A stretch of 53,417 nucleotides of DNA from Oscillospiraceae bacterium (lineage in GTDB: Bacteria; Bacillota; Clostridia; Saccharofermentanales; Fastidiosipilaceae). A program made the translations under genes and the position numbers. The stretch is taken from positions 1-53,417 of the forward strand of contig JASBZA010000011.1 of assembly GCA_029983685.1 (NCBI GenBank), in the 5' to 3' direction. Shown here piece after piece: positions 8,247 through 15,771 of the stretch. Numbering within the stretch: position 1 is the stretch's first letter; every line of letters starts with the position of its first letter. Under the pieces are notes generated by a model that did not search any database, was not told the origin of the DNA, and saw nothing but the letters and a program-made list of their open reading frames with translations.

Positions 8247-9169
8247 GAAACAAGGTAGACTTGTCGGTTCGCCTGGGAGACTTGACCCTGGACAATCCGG
8301 TCATACCGGCCTCGGGCACCTTTGGTTTCGGCCGAGAATTTGCCCCTCTCTATGACATTAAGAAGTTAGGATCTATTTCTTTCAAAGGGACCACAAAAGA
8401 GGAACGATTCGGCAACCCCTGCCCCAGAATCGCCGAAACGGCTTCCGGCATGCTCAATGCGGTGGGCCTTCAGAATCCCGGTGTGGATGCCGTTATTCGA
8501 GACGAGCTGCCTTTCTTAGAAAAGTATTACGCTAAGCCCGTCATTGCCAATGTCAGCGGCTTTTCTGAAGCGGGCTATGTGGAAACGGTAGAGAAATTAT
8601 CGGCCCAGCCTATCGTGGGCATTATAGAACTCAATATTTCCTGCCCTAATGTTCATGGTGGGGGCATGAGTTTCGGGACGGATCCGGACTTGGCCGCATC
8701 TTTGACCCGAGCGGTTAAGAAAGTATCACAAAAACCGGTCTATGTTAAACTCTCGCCCAATGTCACGGATATAGTGGAAATTGCTTTGGCCTGTGAAGAA
8801 GCCGGAGCAGACGGGCTTAGCCTTATTAATACCTTTATGGGCATGCGAATCGATATACACAGAAGAAAACCTGTTTTAGCTAATCGGACCGGCGGCTTGT
8901 CGGGACCGGCTATTTTCCCTTTAGCCTTGCGCATGGTCTGGGATGTTTACGAAGCCTGCAAAATCCCCATCATCGGCATGGGCGGTGTGAGCTCTGCTGA
9001 GGACGTGGTGGAGATGATGTTGGCCGGGGCCACGGCGGTCCAAGTGGGGGCTGCCAATCTGATAAACCCCTGGGCTTCCTCGGATATCATTGACCGGTTG
9101 CCCGGTGTTTTGGCCGACTTGGGTGTAGACAAATTAGAGGATTTGGTGGGCTTAGCCCATCACGAATAG
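8240..9169 (+). CDS. pyrD: Dihydroorotate dehydrogenase B, catalytic subunit
   Basis: It oxidises dihydroorotate to orotate using FMN. At 309 residues it is the class 1B type that needs PyrK, which lies directly upstream. Visible motifs are NPVIPASGTFGFG (about 19-31), LNAVGLQNPG, NISCPNVHGGG containing the catalytic Cys, and the FMN phosphate-binding GGVSSAEDVVEMMLAGA near the C-terminus. The ATG lies inside the pyrK end and is preceded by GGAGG. No membrane anchor is seen, so the enzyme is cytoplasmic and NAD-linked, fitting an anaerobe. Confidence 0.96.
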   Translation: MVGNKVDLSVRLGDLTLDNPVIPASGTFGFGREFAPLYDIKKLGSISFKGTTKEERFGNPCPRIAETASGMLNAVGLQNPGVDAVIRDELPFLEKYYAKPVIANVSGFSEAGYVETVEKLSAQPIVGIIELNISCPNVHGGGMSFGTDPDLAASLTRAVKKVSQKPVYVKLSPNVTDIVEIALACEEAGADGLSLINTFMGMRIDIHRRKPVLANRTGGLSGPAIFPLALRMVWDVYEACKIPIIGMGGVSSAEDVVEMMLAGATAVQVGAANLINPWASSDIIDRLPGVLADLGVDKLEDLVGLAHHE

Positions 9170-9188
9170 AAGAATAAAGGAGTTTCAA

Positions 9189-9911
9189 ATGCAAAAAGAC
9201 GTTATTATAGCTTGTGATTTCCCTTCAGCCGAGGCTTGCCTGGAATTTCTGGACCTTTTTAAGGACCGGCCAAGCAAACCCTTTGTCAAAATCGGTATGG
9301 AACTTTTCTATGCTGCCGGACCGGATATTGTCCGTCAGATTAAAGAGAGAGGCCATAAAATTTTCTTAGACCTCAAGCTTCACGATATTCCCAATACCGT
9401 GGAGCGGGCCTTCCGTGTCCTGGCAAACTTAGATGTAGACATGGTGAATTGTCACGCCGGCGGAGGCAAAGTCATGATGGAAGCCGCCCTGAGAGGTTTA
9501 AGCCAAGACCAAACGGGTGCCGAGGCCAAACGTCCTCTCCTTATCGCGGTGACACAGCTTACCTCGACGGATGATAAGACCCTCCACGAAGACCTACTCA
9601 TTCCCGAGGAAATGGAAAATGTGGTCAAACACTATGCCCTTAATGCCCGTGATGCCGGCCTGGATGGTGTGGTTTGCTCACCTTGGGAAGCCGCGGGGGT
9701 TCATCAATACGCCGGAGAAAAATTTCTTACCGTAACACCGGGGATCCGTTTTGAGTCTCAGGCAGGCAAGGATGACCAGAAGCGCATCATGACTCCGGCC
9801 AAAGCCCGAGAAGCCGGCTCCGACTTCATTGTAGTCGGCCGTCCCATAACCCGGGCCGAGAATCCGGTCCAAGCCTATGAGAAGTGTCTGGCGGATTTCT
9901 TTGGTGAATAA
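9189..9911 (+). CDS. pyrF: Orotidine 5'-phosphate decarboxylase
   Basis: It converts OMP to UMP, the last step of the pathway. The 240-residue protein shows the catalytic DLKLHDIPNT (about 60-69), the start IIACDFPSAE, and the C-terminal phosphate-binding VGRPITRAENP. Length and motifs are those of the Bacillus-type group I enzyme. AAAGGAG precedes the ATG, 19 bases after pyrD. Confidence 0.95.
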   Translation: MQKDVIIACDFPSAEACLEFLDLFKDRPSKPFVKIGMELFYAAGPDIVRQIKERGHKIFLDLKLHDIPNTVERAFRVLANLDVDMVNCHAGGGKVMMEAALRGLSQDQTGAEAKRPLLIAVTQLTSTDDKTLHEDLLIPEEMENVVKHYALNARDAGLDGVVCSPWEAAGVHQYAGEKFLTVTPGIRFESQAGKDDQKRIMTPAKAREAGSDFIVVGRPITRAENPVQAYEKCLADFFGE

Positions 9912-9952
9912 GCCGCTAATCTGTCATCAAAAAAATTAAAGGAGAGAAATCT

Positions 9953-10600
9953 ATGGAACACAATCAACGTTCATTGGCTATTGCCGAGGCCCTATTAGAT
10001 ATCGGGGCCGTCTTCTTAAGACCTGAGGAGCCCTTTACCTGGGCATCGGGTATCAAGAGTCCCATCTATTGCGACAACCGTCTCATCTTAACCGCCCCTG
10101 AAGCAAGGGTTCAGGTGGAAGAAGGCCTGGCCTCCTTAGTAAAAGAGCAATTCCCTGAGGTCGAAGTTCTCATGGGAACCGCTACGGCCGGCATCGCCCA
10201 CGCCGCCATTGTAGGCCACATTTTAGATCTGCCCATGGGTTATGTCCGAAGCGGATCCAAGGACCATGGCCGCCAGAATAAAATTGAAGGTGAACTTCTG
10301 CCGGGCCAAAAAGTGGTCGTCATTGAAGACCTGATTTCGACCGGTGGTTCTTCAGTTGAAGTGGTCCGTGCCCTGCAAGAAGCCGGAGCCGAAGTCTTGG
10401 GTGTTATCAGCATTTTCACTTACGGCATGTCCAAGGCTAAAAAGACTTTCGAAGAGGCCGGTGTTCCAACTTACAGCCTGTCCGACTTTGACCATATTCT
10501 GGAAGTCGCTGCCAAAAAAGGCACGATTAAAAAAGAAGATATCCAAAGGCTCAAGGCCTTCCGTGATAATCCTCAAGACGAAAGCTGGATTAAGCCATGA
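9953..10600 (+). CDS. pyrE: Orotate phosphoribosyltransferase
   Basis: It joins orotate to PRPP to make OMP. The 215-residue protein has the PRPP-binding VVVIEDLISTGGSS motif (about 122-135) and the flexible-loop stretch YVRSGSKDHGRQNKIEG with the conserved Lys residues. The N-terminal FTWASGIKSPIYCDNR is typical. AAAGGAGAG precedes the ATG. The stop codon overlaps the start of pyrB (ATGA), so translation of the two is likely coupled. Confidence 0.95.
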   Translation: MEHNQRSLAIAEALLDIGAVFLRPEEPFTWASGIKSPIYCDNRLILTAPEARVQVEEGLASLVKEQFPEVEVLMGTATAGIAHAAIVGHILDLPMGYVRSGSKDHGRQNKIEGELLPGQKVVVIEDLISTGGSSVEVVRALQEAGAEVLGVISIFTYGMSKAKKTFEEAGVPTYSLSDFDHILEVAAKKGTIKKEDIQRLKAFRDNPQDESWIKP

Positions 10601-11562
10601 TGACCCAAAATGAAATGTTGGAAAAAGCCAATCCCCGCCATGTCTTTGATATAGGAGATCTAAGCGTAGAAGAAATAGATGACCTGATTAGCCTGGCCGA
10701 ATCTATTATGGAAAAGCCTGATGCCTACGAGGAAGTGGCTAAGGGTAAGAAGTTGGGAAGTCTGTTCTTTGAACCGTCCACCAGGACCCGCCTTTCCTTT
10801 GAGGCAGCTATGCTGGATTTGGGGGGAAATGTCCTGGGCTTTGCTTCGTCTGACTCATCGTCCACGACCAAGGGAGAATCCTTGTCCGACACCATACAGG
10901 TGGTCAGTAATTATGTCGATATTATCGCCATGCGTCACCCCAAAGAAGGAGCGCCTTTGGCTGCGGCCAGGAGGTGTCTGGTCCCTATTATCAATGCCGG
11001 AGACGGCGGGCACAACCACCCGACCCAGACTTTGGCCGACCTTATTACCATAAAGGAACGCAAGGGGCGCCTGGATAAACTCACTGTGGGCTTTTGCGGT
11101 GACTTGACATTCGGGCGGACCGTACATTCTTTGGTCAATGCACTTTGCCGCTATGAGGGCATGAACTTCGCCTTTATTTCCCCGCCGGAACTTCGTTTGC
11201 CGGATTATCTTAAGGAAGGTGTTTTGGCTAGGTCAGGCCACCCCTATATGGAGACCGGAAGTATTGAAGAGGTGATTCCCAGCTTGGATATTCTCTATAT
11301 GACTAGGGTACAGAAAGAACGTTTCTTCAATGAGGCGGACTATGTGAGGTTAAGAGACACCTATATTCTAGACTTAGATAAGCTGCATTTTGCCAAAAGA
11401 GACCTAGCCATTCTCCATCCCTTACCCAGAGTCAATGAAATTGCGGTTGAAGTGGATGACGATCCCAGAGCAGCATATTTCGACCAGGTCCATCACGGCA
11501 AATTTATGCGGATGGCTTTAATGATGAAGTTGATGGGTTTAGAAGACCCCCTAAAGAAATGA
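10597..11562 (+). CDS. pyrB: Aspartate carbamoyltransferase catalytic chain
   Basis: It condenses carbamoyl phosphate with aspartate. The 321-residue protein carries the carbamoyl phosphate-binding FEPSTRTRLSFE (about 57-68), GDGGHNHPTQTLADL, and HPLPRVNEI near the C-terminus. Because pyrI follows directly, the enzyme is expected to form a holoenzyme with regulatory chains like that of enteric bacteria and some Clostridia, unlike the unregulated Bacillus trimer. A second ATG at 10600 is an equally possible start. Confidence 0.95.
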   Translation: MMTQNEMLEKANPRHVFDIGDLSVEEIDDLISLAESIMEKPDAYEEVAKGKKLGSLFFEPSTRTRLSFEAAMLDLGGNVLGFASSDSSSTTKGESLSDTIQVVSNYVDIIAMRHPKEGAPLAAARRCLVPIINAGDGGHNHPTQTLADLITIKERKGRLDKLTVGFCGDLTFGRTVHSLVNALCRYEGMNFAFISPPELRLPDYLKEGVLARSGHPYMETGSIEEVIPSLDILYMTRVQKERFFNEADYVRLRDTYILDLDKLHFAKRDLAILHPLPRVNEIAVEVDDDPRAAYFDQVHHGKFMRMALMMKLMGLEDPLKK

Positions 11563-11572
11563 GGCAAAAGAC

Positions 11573-11992
11573 ATGGATGTCAGTAAAATAGAAGAAGGTT
11601 TGGTCTTAGACCATATTAAGGCAGGTATGGCTCTGAAGATCTATGAGAGCCTCAAGCTGGACCTCTTGGATTGTCCTTTGGCCATCCTGACCAATGTCGA
11701 CAGTAAGCTGATGGGTAAGAAGGATATCCTTAAGATCGGTGCGCTGGTACCTATCGATTTGGCCGTCTTAGGCTTCTGGGACGAACACATGACCCTTAAT
11801 ATTATCCGTGACGGAGAAGTGGCCGAGAAGGTCCAGCTGGAGAAGCCCTCAGAAATTAGGGGGCTCCTAGAATGCAAAAATCCTCGTTGCATCACCGGTC
11901 AGGAAAGGGCTATCGAGTCGATTTTCTACTTGGCCGATCGAGAGAAGGACACCTACCGTTGTGCCTATTGTGATAGTATGTGGGAGAAGTAA
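11573..11992 (+). CDS. pyrI: Aspartate carbamoyltransferase regulatory chain
   Basis: This 139-residue chain binds nucleotides through its N-terminal half and docks to PyrB through a C-terminal zinc knuckle. Four Cys ligands are present in CKNPRC and CAYC, with the usual spacing of about 20 residues or more between the pairs. It starts 10 bases after pyrB. It gives the operon feedback control by CTP/ATP at the enzyme level. A decayed copy of its last 45-50 bases lies at 22245-22294, on the far side of the glucan cassette. Confidence 0.95.
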   Translation: MDVSKIEEGLVLDHIKAGMALKIYESLKLDLLDCPLAILTNVDSKLMGKKDILKIGALVPIDLAVLGFWDEHMTLNIIRDGEVAEKVQLEKPSEIRGLLECKNPRCITGQERAIESIFYLADREKDTYRCAYCDSMWEK

Positions 11993-11994
11993 TT
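11945..11994 (+). repeat. Left copy of pyrI 3'-end repeat
   Basis: The final coding part of pyrI. The first 25 bases (11945-11969) match 22245-22269 at 23 positions, and the following 25 match much more weakly, except for a shared TAATT at the end. The copies are exactly 10,300 bases apart and in the same orientation. Confidence 0.65.
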
Positions 11995-12014
11995 TCCGCT
12001 TGGTTTTTGGGAAG

Positions 12015-12067
12015 GGAGATGCTGCACTAGGTACCACACATGAACACATATGTGGTACCTTATCTCC
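12015..12067 (+). terminator. Long hairpin ending the pyr operon
   Basis: AGGTACCACA (12029-12038) pairs perfectly with TGTGGTACCT (12051-12060), and an outer pair GGAGAT (12015-12020) and ATCTCC (12062-12067) extends it. It lies about 23 bases after the pyrI stop. There is no U-run directly behind it, so it may stabilise the mRNA 3' end or work together with the next hairpin. Confidence 0.5.
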
Positions 12068-12070
12068 ACT

Positions 12071-12312
12071 CTAATTAAAAAAAGTTAGGGCAGACTGAAA
12101 ACTTATTAACTGCCCTTTATATTCAATCTCCAAAATGTCTTCAATACTGTACTTGTCCAATGTTTGTTCAGGCCATATAGAGATTTTGCTTCGGCCTATT
12201 GTTATTATCTCAAAAGATAAGACAGAAAATGCTTACCCATATTCGTTTCATTTCCTTTATTTTCAGTTATCTTTCCTGCTTCTCTAAAGAACTGCTTTAA
12301 TACCCAATTCAT
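12071..12312 (-). pseudogene. Possible broken minus-strand gene
   Basis: Two open pieces read protein-like in different frames on the minus strand. One runs from an ATG at 12312 to a stop at 12205 (35 residues, MNWVLKQFFREAGKITENKG...). The other, from about 12232 to a stop at 12071, is 53 codons long without a start and contains IGRSKISIWPEQTLDKYSIE. They overlap at 12205-12232, as expected for one frameshift. I do not recognise the family. The terminator hairpin lies inside the last codons, which argues against the idea. Confidence 0.25.
12087..12116. terminator. Hairpin, better as a minus-strand terminator
   Basis: AGGGCAG (12087-12093) pairs with CTGCCCT (12110-12116). On the minus strand it is followed by AACTTTTTTT, a classical terminator tail. 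On the plus strand only a weak T-rich tail follows. No live minus-strand gene now feeds into it, but the remnant at 12071-12312 runs in that direction. Confidence 0.45.
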
Positions 12313-12364
12313 ACGTGCGGCTTTTGTGCAAAACGACAAATGTAATAAAAAAGATTAAAAACTC

Positions 12365-12427
12365 TTGTGTGTTTTATGGATAAGTGCTAAATTTGCATTG
12401 ATTGGAAACGGTACCGATAACGATACC
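12365..12427 (+). promoter_or_regulatory. Promoter and LacI-type operator of the glucan operon
   Basis: TTGTGT (12365-12370) and an extended -10 TGCTAAATT (hexamer 12388-12393) are 17 bases apart. Directly after it comes a palindromic block. CGGTACCG (12409-12416) is a perfect palindrome, and GGTACCGAT-AACGATACC (12410-12427) is an 18-base near-palindrome. The site covers the predicted start of transcription, a usual place for a LacI-family repressor, and the operon ends with such a gene (21124-22173). Confidence 0.55.
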
Positions 12428-12478
12428 AATAATGCTGCAAGAAGCGAATGCATATTTTATGAGCATGGAGGTAGAAAA

Positions 12479-13918
12479 ATGAAAAAAAGAATGATGAGCC
12501 TTTTACTTAGTGCTACTGTTCTCATGAGCAGTTTAGCGGCCTGTTCAGGAGGGACCCCTAGCAACAGTAAAGCGGGATCTGAAAAAGCTTCAACAAATGT
12601 TGAGGTGAAGGGCAGCAGCGAGCAAAAAACTACGGTTTCCGATACCGGAAAGAAATATGAGGGGACCATTCGCTGGTTAAACTACAAGCCCGAAGTTGCG
12701 GACCAGATGAATGAAGTAGCGGAGGCCTACACAAAAGAGACAGGAATTAAGGTTAAGATTGAGACCGCTGCGTCTAACACCTATGAGCCCACGCTTACGG
12801 CGAGAATGGACAGTTCCGATGCGCCCTCTATCTTTGTGGTTGACGGCATCAAAATGCTTAATACTTGGAAAGAAAATTGTCTGGATCTTTCACAGACAGA
12901 ATTAAATTCCTGGGCCCAAAACGATACCTACAAAATGACCGGTGAAGGAAAGGTATATGGTATTTCCTATTCACTCGAAGCCTGGGGTATCATCGTCAAT
13001 AAGGGCATTACCGATGCCTACTTCAAGTCGCCCAATAAGAAAACTGAGTATAAGTCTTTGGACGATTTATATAAATTTGATGCGCTAAAAGCTGTTGTAG
13101 AAGATATGCAATCGATGAAAGATGAACTGGGTATCGATGGTGTCTTCGGCTCAACCTCATTAAAAGCCGGTGATGATTGGAGATATCAATCACATCTTAT
13201 GAATCAGCCGGTGTATTGGGAATGGGGTGGAACAGATAATATTGATTTGAACGGTGAGATCCCTGAATTTTCTTTCAAATATGCAGAGAATTATAAAAAT
13301 ATATTAGACCTTTATCTGAACAATTCTGTGACTGAAAAGAGTTTAGTCGGAACAAAAACAGTTGATGATTCTATGGCAGAATTTGCTTTAGGCAAGTGTG
13401 TCATGATTCAAAATGGTGATTGGGCTTGGAATACCATACAAAATACAGACGGTAAGAAGATTAAAGACGAAGATGTTTGTTTTATCCCTATCTCTACAGG
13501 TGTGGACGGAGAAGACAAGATGGGGCTTAATATCGGAGCCAGTCAATATATGTGTGTGAATAGTCAGCTATCAAAAGAAGATCAGGATGCAGCGATTGCG
13601 TTCTTGGAGTGGTTATTTAGCTCAGATACGGGCAAGATGCTGGTTTCACAGAAGTTGCAATTTGTCACTCCTTTCTCCACGATGCAAGACGCAGAATATA
13701 CCAACCCACTTTTTGCTTCGGAAAATGCTATCGCTGCTAGTGGTAAGATGCCTTATATTTGGGCGGTTACGTTAATACCTAGTGAAAAATGGAAAGAGGA
13801 TTTCGGTTCTTCGCTCCTTCAATATGCACAGGGCCAAAAAGAGTGGGAAGAAGTTGTAAAAGAAGCTGTATCGGAATGGGCTAGTGAGAGAGAACTTGCC
13901 AATGCCAATGCAGCGTAA
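12479..13918 (+). CDS. Sugar-binding lipoprotein of ABC importer (family 1)
   Basis: This 479-residue protein has a lipoprotein signal (MKKRMMSLLLSATVLMSSLA then AC, Cys at about 22) followed by a Ser/Lys-rich linker and a periplasmic-binding fold of the maltose-binding group (IRWLNYKPEVADQMNEVAEA near the start of the fold). It would capture oligosaccharides at the cell surface for the two permeases downstream. The frame is open upstream to 12365, but that part is promoter and operator. GGAGG 8 bases before the ATG at 12479 and the signal peptide decide the start. Maltodextrin or a related glucan is inferred from the GH31 and MalQ neighbours. Confidence 0.9.
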   Translation: MKKRMMSLLLSATVLMSSLAACSGGTPSNSKAGSEKASTNVEVKGSSEQKTTVSDTGKKYEGTIRWLNYKPEVADQMNEVAEAYTKETGIKVKIETAASNTYEPTLTARMDSSDAPSIFVVDGIKMLNTWKENCLDLSQTELNSWAQNDTYKMTGEGKVYGISYSLEAWGIIVNKGITDAYFKSPNKKTEYKSLDDLYKFDALKAVVEDMQSMKDELGIDGVFGSTSLKAGDDWRYQSHLMNQPVYWEWGGTDNIDLNGEIPEFSFKYAENYKNILDLYLNNSVTEKSLVGTKTVDDSMAEFALGKCVMIQNGDWAWNTIQNTDGKKIKDEDVCFIPISTGVDGEDKMGLNIGASQYMCVNSQLSKEDQDAAIAFLEWLFSSDTGKMLVSQKLQFVTPFSTMQDAEYTNPLFASENAIAASGKMPYIWAVTLIPSEKWKEDFGSSLLQYAQGQKEWEEVVKEAVSEWASERELANANAA

Positions 13919-13937
13919 TGAACACAATATTAAAAGG

Positions 13938-13959
13938 CTTAAGCTGCGCTCAGCTTAGG
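13938..13959 (+). terminator. Intercistronic hairpin after the binding protein
   Basis: A 9-bp stem (13938-13946 with 13951-13959, one G-U pair) has a 4-nt loop and sits in the 127-base gap between the binding protein and its permeases. There is no U-run. Such hairpins often stabilise the upstream mRNA or limit read-through, so that the binding protein is made in excess. Confidence 0.45.
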
Positions 13960-14045
13960 ACGTAAAACAAAAGGAGGCCTGACCTGAGCGATTAACTTTG
14001 GTTGGGCTTCCATTTTCTTAAAATTTAAAAGCGAAGGACAGTGCT

Positions 14046-14900
14046 ATGCAAAAATTATATGCTAAGAAAAAATACTTTATTATTTTTACTTTGCCGTGCC
14101 TTTTGGCTTATTTCATTTCTTTTTTTATTCCCTTTGTGATGGGACTATATTTATCATTGACAAAATTTAAGACCATTCGTGGTGCACGATTTGTTGGTCT
14201 ATCGAATTATAAATTTGTGTTTAGAGATTTTAAAGGTTTCTTGCAGGCTCTTGTATTTACATCAAAAGTGTCGATTGTAGCGGTCATTTTGGTAAATGTT
14301 ATTGCTTTTGCTCTTGCCCTGATTCTTTCTAAACAATTTAGGGGGACCAATCTTTTTCGCACACTGTTTTTTATGCCCAATCTCATTGGCGGTATTATTT
14401 TGGGCTATATTTGGCAATTGTTGCTGAACGGCATTTTAATCCGTCTATATGGAGTCGATATTACCTACGATGCTCGTTTTGGTTATTGGGGTATCATCAT
14501 ACTCTACAGTTGGCAGAAAATTGGCTACTTGATGATTATCTATATAGCGGGTATTCAGGCTATTTCAGGAGACATTTTAGAAGCATCAGCGATTGATGGT
14601 GCTAGCAGTTGGCAACAACTTTGGCGCATCATCATCCCGAATGTTGGCGGGTCCATTACAGTTTGTCTGTTTTTATCACTAACCGACACATTTAAGATGT
14701 ATGACCAAAATCTTGCGCTTACAGGCGGTGCTCCGGCTAATCAGACTAAAATGTTGGCGATGGATATCTACGATACATATTATAACCGTGTGGGCTTTGC
14801 GGGAATTGGCCAGGCCAAAGCCGTTGTTTTTACTGTTTTAGTTTTTGCGCTGGGCATGTTACAGCTTTTTATCACACGAAAGTTTGAGGTGAAATCGTAA
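14046..14900 (+). CDS. Sugar ABC importer permease, MalF-like
   Basis: This 284-residue membrane protein has about six hydrophobic segments and the EAA loop that docks the ATPase (EASAIDGASSWQQLWRIIIP, about 178-197). It forms a heterodimeric channel with the next gene, whose start it overlaps by one base. It is clearly AT-rich compared with the pyr operon. No ATPase gene lies nearby, so a shared MsmX/MalK-type ATPase encoded elsewhere is expected. Confidence 0.9.
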   Translation: MQKLYAKKKYFIIFTLPCLLAYFISFFIPFVMGLYLSLTKFKTIRGARFVGLSNYKFVFRDFKGFLQALVFTSKVSIVAVILVNVIAFALALILSKQFRGTNLFRTLFFMPNLIGGIILGYIWQLLLNGILIRLYGVDITYDARFGYWGIIILYSWQKIGYLMIIYIAGIQAISGDILEASAIDGASSWQQLWRIIIPNVGGSITVCLFLSLTDTFKMYDQNLALTGGAPANQTKMLAMDIYDTYYNRVGFAGIGQAKAVVFTVLVFALGMLQLFITRKFEVKS

Positions 14901-15736
14901 TGAAGAAGAAATCTATTTCGGCAAAAATTTCAATTTATACTTTCCTGTGTTTTTTCTCTGTTCTAGTCATCTATCCTATTTTTTTAGTTCTACAGAACTC
15001 TTTTAAAAACAAGCTCTATATCTCAACAGAGCCTTTTGCTTGGCCAAATGCGGAAAGCTTTGTGGGTTTGCAAAATTATATAGTGGGACTTACTAAAATA
15101 CATTTCTTCAAAAGTATTCTGTATTCTCTTTTTATTACAGCTTTTTCTGTGCTGGCCATTGTTGTGTTTTGTTCCATGGCTGCATGGTATATTATTCGTG
15201 TACGAAATAAGGTCACTAAATTAATTTATTATCTCTTTATTTTAAGTATGGTTGTACCTTTTCAAATGGTTATGTACACCATGACAAAAACGGCAAATGT
15301 CCTACACCTTGATAACTATATTGGTATTGTTGTCTTATACCTTGGTTTTGGTTCAGGCATGGCAGTTTTTATGTTTACGGGTTATGTGAACAGTATTCCG
15401 AAAGAATTAGAAGAGGCAGCCATGATTGACGGCTGCAATCCCTTCAATATGTTTTTTTTGGTTCTTTTTCCGGTTATGAAGCCGATTGTAATTTCCGTGG
15501 CCATACTTGATGCGATGTGGGTTTGGAATGATTTTCTTTTGCCGTACCTTGTTATAGGAACCAAATATCGCACAATACCGGTAGCCATCCAGTATCTAAA
15601 AAGTGGTTATGGTTCAGTTGACTACGGGCATTTGATGGCCACTATTGTCGTTGCGCTGATACCTATTGTTATTTTCTATTTTGCCTGCCAAAAATATCTT
15701 ATAGAGGGAATTGTGGCAGGCGCGGTAAAGGGATAA
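14900..15736 (+). CDS. Sugar ABC importer permease, MalG-like
   Basis: This 278-residue partner permease has six predicted membrane segments and the EAA motif EEAAMIDGCNPFNMFFLVLF (about 171-190). It ends in EGIVAGAVKG, the usual tail of MalG-type permeases. Its ATG overlaps the stop of the preceding gene (TAATG), so the pair is translationally coupled. Confidence 0.92.
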   Translation: MKKKSISAKISIYTFLCFFSVLVIYPIFLVLQNSFKNKLYISTEPFAWPNAESFVGLQNYIVGLTKIHFFKSILYSLFITAFSVLAIVVFCSMAAWYIIRVRNKVTKLIYYLFILSMVVPFQMVMYTMTKTANVLHLDNYIGIVVLYLGFGSGMAVFMFTGYVNSIPKELEEAAMIDGCNPFNMFFLVLFPVMKPIVISVAILDAMWVWNDFLLPYLVIGTKYRTIPVAIQYLKSGYGSVDYGHLMATIVVALIPIVIFYFACQKYLIEGIVAGAVKG

Positions 15737-15771
15737 AAAGCACCGGCAGGGCAAGAGAGAGGTAGAGATAA

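Noticed and set aside
12365..12478. Longer N-terminus for the first sugar-binding protein
   Set aside because: The upstream part contains the promoter and operator, and a proper ribosome site and lipoprotein signal start at 12479.
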